Source of the DNA: Brachybacterium paraconglomeratum
Lineage (GTDB): Bacteria > Actinomycetota > Actinomycetes > Actinomycetales > Dermabacteraceae
DNA: 64,000 nt
Direction of reading: 5' to 3'
NCBI RefSeq assembly: GCF_003994255.1
Contig: NZ_ML133861.1
Location: forward strand, 62,001 to 126,000
In this document: in pieces, positions 59,124 to 64,000 of the stretch
How positions within the stretch are numbered: the stretch's first letter is position 1
How the letters are laid out: each line of letters begins with the position of its first letter
Translations under genes and position numbers: made by a program
The notes under the pieces: generated by a model
Seen by the model: only the letters and a program-made list of their open reading frames with translations
Databases searched by the model: none
Told to the model about the DNA's origin: nothing

Positions 59124-60611
59124 ATGACCGACACCACGACCCCCCAGATCGCCATCAACGACATCGGTGACGCCGACGAGCTCATGGCCGCCATCGATGC
59201 CACCATCAAGTACTTCAACGACGGCGACATCGTCGAAGGCACCGTGGTGAAGGTCGATCACGACGAGGTCCTCCTGGACATCGGCTACAAGACCGAGGGC
59301 GTCATCCCCTCGCGCGAGCTGTCCATCAAGCACGACGTCGACCCGGCCGACGAGGTCGAGGTCGGCGACGAGATCGAGGCCCTCGTCCTCCAGAAGGAGG
59401 ACAAGGAGGGTCGCCTGATCCTGTCCAAGAAGCGCGCCCAGTACGAGCGCGCCTGGGGCTCGATCGAGCAGATCAAGGAGGACGAGGGCGTCGTCACCGG
59501 TCGCGTCATCGAGGTCGTCAAGGGCGGCCTCATCGTCGACATCGGCCTGCGTGGCTTCCTCCCGGCCTCCCTCGTGGAGATGCGCCGCGTCCGCGACCTG
59601 CAGCCCTACGTCGGCCAGGAGATCGAGGCGAAGATCATCGAGCTGGACAAGAACCGCAACAACGTGGTCCTGTCCCGCCGCGCCTACCTGGAGGAGACCC
59701 AGTCCGCGGTCCGCTCCGACTTCCTGCAGACCCTCCAGAAGGGCCAGGTCCGCGAGGGCGCCGTGTCCTCGATCGTCAACTTCGGCGCGTTCGTCGACCT
59801 CGGCGGCGTCGACGGCCTGGTGCACGTCTCCGAGCTGTCCTGGAAGCACATCGACCACCCCTCCGAGGTCGTCGAGGTGGGCCAGAAGGTCAAGGTCGAG
59901 GTCCTGGACGTCGACATGGACCGCGAGCGCGTCTCCCTGTCGCTGAAGGCGACCCAGGAGGACCCCTGGCAGCTCTTCGCCCGCACCCACGCCATCGGCG
60001 AGGTCGTGCCCGGCAAGGTCACCAAGCTCGTCCCCTTCGGCGCGTTCGTCCGCGTCGAGGACGGCATCGAGGGCCTCGTGCACATCTCCGAGCTGGCCCA
60101 GCGCCACGTGGATCTGCCCGAGCAGGTCGTCACCGTCGACCAGGACGTCTTCGTCAAGGTCATCGACATCGACCTCGAGCGTCGCCGGATCTCCCTCTCC
60201 CTCAAGCAGGCGAACGAGGGCGTGGACCCCGAGGGCGACGACACCACCTTCGATCCCGCGCTCTACGGCATGGCCGCGGAGTACGACGCCAACGGCGAGT
60301 ACAAGTACCCCGAGGGCTTCGACCCGGAGACCAACGAGTGGCTCGAGGGCTACGACGCCCAGCGCGAGGAGTGGGAGGCCCAGTACGCGGCCGCCTACGA
60401 GCGCTGGACCGCCCACAAGGCCCAGGTCGCCGAGGCGATCCGCGCCGACGAGGAGTCCGCGAACGCTCCGGCCGCCGCGTCGACCTCCTCCTCCTCCTCC
60501 GAGTCCGCGCCCGTCGCGCAGTCCTCCTACCAGTCGAGCTCCTCGGACGAGGGCACCCTCGCCTCCGACGAGGCCCTGGCCGCGCTGCGCGCCAAGCTCA
60601 CCGGCAACTGA
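59124..60611 (+). CDS. rpsA: Ribosomal protein S1
   Basis: S1 helps recruit mRNA to the 30S subunit. The 495-residue protein contains four S1 RNA-binding repeats (about residues 35-105, 122-188, 208-278 and 294-365), for example GSIVNFGAFVDLGGVDGLVHVS in the third, split here by its conserved GAFVDLG core. The C-terminal 130 residues are acidic and then serine-rich (STSSSSSES), replacing the extra domains of the E. coli protein. Codon use is strongly biased, as expected for a highly expressed gene. Confidence 0.96.
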   Translation: MTDTTTPQIAINDIGDADELMAAIDATIKYFNDGDIVEGTVVKVDHDEVLLDIGYKTEGVIPSRELSIKHDVDPADEVEVGDEIEALVLQKEDKEGRLILSKKRAQYERAWGSIEQIKEDEGVVTGRVIEVVKGGLIVDIGLRGFLPASLVEMRRVRDLQPYVGQEIEAKIIELDKNRNNVVLSRRAYLEETQSAVRSDFLQTLQKGQVREGAVSSIVNFGAFVDLGGVDGLVHVSELSWKHIDHPSEVVEVGQKVKVEVLDVDMDRERVSLSLKATQEDPWQLFARTHAIGEVVPGKVTKLVPFGAFVRVEDGIEGLVHISELAQRHVDLPEQVVTVDQDVFVKVIDIDLERRRISLSLKQANEGVDPEGDDTTFDPALYGMAAEYDANGEYKYPEGFDPETNEWLEGYDAQREEWEAQYAAAYERWTAHKAQVAEAIRADEESANAPAAASTSSSSSESAPVAQSSYQSSSSDEGTLASDEALAALRAKLTGN

Positions 60612-60626
60612 TCCTCGGATCACCGA

Positions 60627-60663
60627 ACGGCCCGGTCCCCGCGACTCGCGGGGGTCGGGCCGT
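60627..60663 (+). terminator. Terminator of rpsA
   Basis: A 17-bp stem (60627-60643 with 60647-60663) closes a three-base loop; it is perfect except for two adjacent G-U pairs. It starts 16 bases after the stop codon and is followed by CCCCGTT. Confidence 0.75.
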
Positions 60664-60725
60664 CCCCGTTCCCGACCTTCGGGCGTCCCCGATCCGGGAG
60701 CATCACGGCAGGGCACACTAGGGTC

Positions 60726-61556
60726 ATGACCACTTCTCTCGAGTCTCACCCGATCCACACCTGGCTCACGGACATGGACGGCGTGCTCGTCCACGAGGAG
60801 TCCGCGCTGCCCGGCGCCCCCGAGTTCATCGCGGCACTGCAGCAGTACGGGCGGCCCTTCCTGGTGCTCACCAACAACTCGATCTTCACCCCGCGCGATC
60901 TCCGGGCGCGCCTGGCCCGCAGCGGCATCGACCTCCCCGAGGAGTCGATCTGGACCAGCGCGCTGGCCACCGCCCGCTTCCTCGCCGAGCAGCAGCCCGG
61001 CGCCTCCGCCTACGTGATCGGCGAGGCCGGGCTCACCACCGCCATCCACGACGAGGGCTTCATCCTGGCCGACAGCGACGTCGAGTTCGTGGTGCTCGGG
61101 GAGACCCGAACCTACTCCTTCGAGTCCATCGCCCGCGCCATCCGGCTGATCAAGGGCGGCGCGAAGTTCATCGCCACGAACCCCGACGTCACCGGGCCCA
61201 GCGCCGAGGGCCCGCTTCCGGCGACCGGCTCCGTCGCCGCGATGATCACGGCCGCGACCGGGATCCATCCGTACTACGTCGGCAAGCCGAACCCGCTGAT
61301 GATGCGCACCGCCCTGAACCGCATCGGAGGCCACTCGGAGACCTCGGTGATGATCGGCGACCGGATGGACACGGACGTGAAGTCGGGGCTCGAGGCGGGC
61401 ATGCGCTCGATCCTCGTCCTCACCGGCTCCACCGACGTCGACGAGATCGCGCAGTTCCCCTTCCGCCCCACCGCGGTGCTGGACGGCATCGCGGACGTGG
61501 TCCCCTTCGTCGAGCGGCTGACCCCGCACGAGGCAGTCGAGCTCGACGAGGACTGA
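60726..61556 (+). CDS. HAD-IIA family phosphatase (NagD-like)
   Basis: A 276-residue haloacid-dehalogenase phosphatase. Motif I is LTDMDGVL with nucleophile Asp16 and Asp18, motif II is VLTNNS, motif III lysine is in GKPNPLMM, and motif IV is IGDRMDTD. The C2 cap between motifs II and III is typical of NagD, a nucleotide- or sugar-phosphate phosphatase. The real substrate is unknown. In mycobacteria coaE follows rpsA as I recall; here this gene takes that place. No ribosome binding site precedes ATG 60726; CACACT six bases upstream may be a -10 box of a leaderless mRNA. Confidence 0.88.
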   Translation: MTTSLESHPIHTWLTDMDGVLVHEESALPGAPEFIAALQQYGRPFLVLTNNSIFTPRDLRARLARSGIDLPEESIWTSALATARFLAEQQPGASAYVIGEAGLTTAIHDEGFILADSDVEFVVLGETRTYSFESIARAIRLIKGGAKFIATNPDVTGPSAEGPLPATGSVAAMITAATGIHPYYVGKPNPLMMRTALNRIGGHSETSVMIGDRMDTDVKSGLEAGMRSILVLTGSTDVDEIAQFPFRPTAVLDGIADVVPFVERLTPHEAVELDED

Positions 61557-61668
61557 CATCACGGGGCCGGCATCGGTGCCCGGACCGGATCGACAGCTGC
61601 GGTCCGGCCTGCGCGGCCCGCTCTGTGAAGATCCGGTGATGCCGTCGTACGGGTTCCGCGAGCCGGAC

Positions 61669-61800
61669 TTGACCCCGGGCGATCGAGCTGGAAAGGTCAC
61701 GACCAGCCCGCCGGAGGGTCAAGGAACGGCAAACGCCCAGGGGCAGTGGAGGAGTCCACGTCCCGACCGTCCGGAGGAGCCCGTGGGGACAGATGCTCCC
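61669..61800 (+). promoter_or_regulatory. Folded leader candidate before an unknown secreted-protein gene
   Basis: Nested complementary arms are present: TTGACCC (61669-61675) with GGGTCAA (61716-61722), and inside it GCTGG (61687-61691) with CCAGC (61703-61707). Next come GTGGA-GGAG-TCCAC (61746-61759) and GTCCC (61760-61764) with GGGAC (61796-61800). Together these could fold into a three-part RNA upstream of the ribosome binding site. I do not recognise a known riboswitch class. TTGACC could alternatively be a -35 box. Confidence 0.35.
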
Positions 61801-61825
61801 CCGACGCACTCGGAAGGAGACGACG

Positions 61826-62647
61826 ATGACTCGTCGGCACCAGGTCAGGACCCTCGCCGCGCTCGGCCTCGGCGCCCCGCTGCTCGTGGGGCTCGGCATC
61901 GGAGGATTCTCGCAGGCGGTCGCGACCACCGCCGCGCCGCCCGCCCAGGACGTGCCCGCCGCGGTCGCCGCACCCGCCGAGCGGACGGGTTCGGAGGAGG
62001 ACACCGCGGGGGAGGGCGGCACCGCCGGGGAGGCGACCGCCGCCCCGAGCGACGTCTTCACCACGGGCTCCCAGGAGTTCGCCCGCGCCGACCGGAGCAC
62101 GATCACGGCGGAGGACGTCGCCTCGCAGCTGTACGGCTACGCCGCGGACCCGAGCCTGAGCGACGAGGCCACGTGCACCGACGGCCTCGCCCTGGACCAG
62201 CCCGGCGCGGTCACCCGCTGCACCGTGATCGGCTGGAGCGGCGAGCAGGAGACCTACTACGGCTACATGGCGCCGGCCGGCGTCGCCGAGGCCGACTACT
62301 GGCTCTACTTCAGCAAGGACGCCCCTCTGCCCGAGGAGGCCGCCGCGACGCTCAACGACGGGCTGAACGGCACCGGCGCCTATCCCGTCTGGGGAGAGGA
62401 GCAGGAACAGTCCACCACGCTCTCGGGGGACGTCGCCGTGGAGCGCGCGAACTTCGTGCTCGACGGCTTCGGCCGCGAGGACCTCACGGTCACCTCCGTC
62501 GAGGGGGAGGTGGATCTCACCTCGACCGCCCCGGTGCGAGGCACCGCCGTGGAGGACGGCTCCGGTCGCACCGTCGGGGTGACGCTGCTGCCGATCCCCA
62601 CCGACGGCGAGGCGCCGGCGATGATGATCAGCATCGACGGACCCTGA
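61826..62647 (+). CDS. Secreted protein of unknown function
   Basis: A 273-residue protein with a signal peptide (basic MTRRHQVR, hydrophobic LAALGLGAPLLVGLGIGG, alanine-rich cleavage region near residue 35), then a 50-residue Ala/Glu/Pro/Thr linker. The folded part has a two-cysteine segment (EATCTDGLALDQPGAVTRCTV) that recalls DUF4333-type secreted domains, split here as CTDGL and VTRCT; the resemblance is weak. A second domain with beta-strand character follows. It has no membrane anchor or lipobox. ATG 61826 with GGAAGGAG is chosen over the in-frame ATG at 61793. Function unknown. Confidence 0.7.
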   Translation: MTRRHQVRTLAALGLGAPLLVGLGIGGFSQAVATTAAPPAQDVPAAVAAPAERTGSEEDTAGEGGTAGEATAAPSDVFTTGSQEFARADRSTITAEDVASQLYGYAADPSLSDEATCTDGLALDQPGAVTRCTVIGWSGEQETYYGYMAPAGVAEADYWLYFSKDAPLPEEAAATLNDGLNGTGAYPVWGEEQEQSTTLSGDVAVERANFVLDGFGREDLTVTSVEGEVDLTSTAPVRGTAVEDGSGRTVGVTLLPIPTDGEAPAMMISIDGP

Positions 62648-62698
62648 TCCTCGCTCCGCTCCCCGCCGGTCAGCCGCCCGCGGGGCACCTCTGAGCCC

Positions 62699-62735
62699 CC
62701 GGGCGGGCGTCCGCACGGCGCGGACGCCCGCCCGG
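62699..62735 (+). terminator. 16-bp hairpin terminator before aroC
   Basis: CCGGGCGGGCGTCCGC (62699-62714) pairs perfectly with 62720-62735 around a five-base ACGGC loop. It lies 52 bases after the secreted-protein stop and is the longest perfect stem in the window. Confidence 0.75.
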
Positions 62736-62766
62736 ACGTCGTCCCGCTCATGAGATGATCGCCGAC

Positions 62767-64000
62767 ATGCTGCGCTGGCTCACGGCCGGGGAATCCCACG
62801 GCCCCTCCCTCCTCTCCCTGCTCGACGGCGTCCCCGCCGGGATCGAGCTGACCAGTGACGACCTGAAGGAAGCGCTCGCGCGCCGCCGCCTCGGCCACGG
62901 CCGCGGCAGCCGTCAGAAGTTCGAGCAGGACGTGCTGACGATCCACGGCGGGCTCCGCCACGGCCTCACCCTCGGCTCCCCGCTCGCGATCGAGATCGCG
63001 AACTCCGAATGGCCGAAGTGGGAGAAGGTCATGAGTGCGGACCCCGTCCCGCGCGAGGACCTGCTGATCGACGCCGGCACCGGCGACGAGCGCGAGATCG
63101 CCCGCAACCGCCCCCTCTCGCGCCCCCGCCCCGGCCACGCCGACCTCTCCGGGATGCTGAAGTACGGCTTCGACGAGGCCCGGCCCGTGCTCGAGCGCGC
63201 CAGCGCCCGCGAGACCGCGGCCCGCGTCGTCGCCGGCCGCGTCGCCACGGCGCTGCTCGAGCAGGCCGCCGGCATCCGGCTGGTCTCCCACACCCTCTCC
63301 GTCGGCTCCGTGTCCGTGCCCGAGGACGCACCGCTGCCCACCCCCGACCACCTCGAGCAGCTCGACGCCGATCCGCTGCGCTGCTTCCACGAGGGCACCT
63401 CCGCCGCGATGGTCGACGAGGTCGACTCCGCGAAGTCCGACGGCGACACCCTCGGCGGCGTCGTCGAGGTCCTCGCCTACGGCCTTCCCGTCGGCCTCGG
63501 CTCACACACCCAGTGGGATCGCAAGCTCGATGCGCGCCTCGCCCAGGCCATCATGTCGATCCAGGCCATGAAGGGCGTCGAGATCGGCGACGGCTTCGCC
63601 ACCGCCGCCCGCCGTGGCTCCGTCGCCCACGACGAGATCCTCGTCGCGCCCTCCCCGCGCGGCGAGCGCTCCGCCTTCCCCCGCGCCACCAACCGCGCCG
63701 GCGGCCTCGAGGGCGGGATGACCAACGGCGAGGTGCTGCGCGTGCGCGGGGCGCTCAAGCCGATCTCCACCGTCCCCCGCGCGCTGCGCACTGTCGACGT
63801 CTCCACCGGCGAGCAGACCACCGCCAACCATCAGCGCTCCGACACCTGCGCGGTCGCGCCGGCCGCCGTGATCGCCGAGGCCGTGGTCGCCCTGACCCTG
63901 GCCGACGCGCTGCTGGAGAAGGCCGGCGGGGACAGCATCGACGAGATCCGCGCCCACCTCGAGGGCACGCTCGACCTCCAGGCCGGGCTCGCCCGCCGCG
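62767..64000 (+). CDS. aroC: Chorismate synthase, 3' end cut by the window
   Basis: AroC makes chorismate from EPSP with reduced FMN, the last shikimate step. The 411 codons present read through to the window edge without a stop, already about the full family length (around 400). Motifs seen are [63 protein letters not shown] and [17 protein letters not shown] 62767 ([12 protein letters not shown]) is the family start; an in-frame ATG at 62755 would add four residues, and no strong ribosome binding site marks either. It supplies the substrate of TrpE. Confidence 0.96.
   Translation, partial: MLRWLTAGESHGPSLLSLLDGVPAGIELTSDDLKEALARRRLGHGRGSRQKFEQDVLTIHGGLRHGLTLGSPLAIEIANSEWPKWEKVMSADPVPREDLLIDAGTGDEREIARNRPLSRPRPGHADLSGMLKYGFDEARPVLERASARETAARVVAGRVATALLEQAAGIRLVSHTLSVGSVSVPEDAPLPTPDHLEQLDADPLRCFHEGTSAAMVDEVDSAKSDGDTLGGVVEVLAYGLPVGLGSHTQWDRKLDARLAQAIMSIQAMKGVEIGDGFATAARRGSVAHDEILVAPSPRGERSAFPRATNRAGGLEGGMTNGEVLRVRGALKPISTVPRALRTVDVSTGEQTTANHQRSDTCAVAPAAVIAEAVVALTLADALLEKAGGDSIDEIRAHLEGTLDLQAGLARR

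Noticed and set aside
60478-60540. Serine-codon-rich repeat near the end of rpsA considered as a CRISPR-like or tandem repeat
   Set aside because: It is a run of TCC/TCG serine codons in a low-complexity tail, with no spacer-repeat pattern.
59088-61700. An 870-codon antisense open frame over rpsA and the NagD-like gene
   Set aside because: It spans two unrelated genes and a strong terminator; no domain is seen.

Overview
The window is high-GC (clearly above 70% by eye), gene-dense, actinobacterial core chromosome. Third codon positions are almost always G or C, and GTG starts and four-base stop/start overlaps are common. Gene content and order match Actinomycetota: a suf operon led by sufR, pyrR-B-C-(membrane gene)-carA-carB-pyrF-mihF-gmk-rpoZ-coaBC-metK, hisI-trpE-C-B-A-lgt, gltBD-pyk, and pdtaR-polA-rpsA. 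I recall the same blocks, in similar order, from Mycobacterium tuberculosis. SufB has no intein and no mycolate genes are seen, so I infer a member of the Micrococcales, possibly close to Brachybacterium; the genus is a guess. I see no prophage, insertion sequence, CRISPR array, rRNA or obvious horizontally acquired island.

Layout. 0-10 kb: acnA and dxs forward, then a reverse block of a two-gene ABC-2 exporter, ctaA (heme A synthase) and map, and a reverse glutathionyl-hydroquinone-reductase-like gene. 10-15.4 kb: the iron-sulfur assembly operon sufR-sufB-sufD-ferredoxin-sufC-sufT, with a clear candidate operator and an iron-box-like site in front. 15.4-23.8 kb: ald (reverse), an ABC-F protein, a complete LpqY-SugABC-type trehalose importer and a SatD-like HTH protein. 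23.8-36.7 kb: efp-nusB, the pyrimidine operon with a PyrR-type leader, mihF-gmk, rpoZ and coaBC. 36.7-45.5 kb: metK, hisI, the tryptophan genes with three small membrane-protein genes between trpE and trpC, then lgt. 45.5-53.4 kb: gltBD, pyk and a tRNA-Leu(CAA). 53.4-64 kb: pdtaR, an orphan Tat-lipoprotein binding protein, a thioesterase, polA, rpsA, a NagD-like HAD phosphatase, an unknown secreted protein behind a folded leader, and a chorismate synthase gene cut by the window end.

Functionally the window joins central metabolism (aconitase, pyruvate kinase, GOGAT, alanine dehydrogenase), cofactor and isoprenoid supply (DXS, CoaBC, heme A, Fe-S), nucleotide and aromatic amino-acid synthesis, and translation and replication housekeeping. 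The signals most worth a second look are regulatory or residue-level: the sufR operator and iron box, the PyrR-like leader that ends at the Shine-Dalgarno sequence, a repeated TANNNT-N7-ATG arrangement suggesting leaderless mRNAs, a CoaBC protein with no cysteine at all, and a nested-stem leader before an unknown secreted protein. I found no clear candidate for an entirely new multi-gene system. No intergenic gap exceeds about 300 bases; the longest are 2833-3114, 9936-10211, 61557-61825 and 58886-59123, and their contents are described in the entries.
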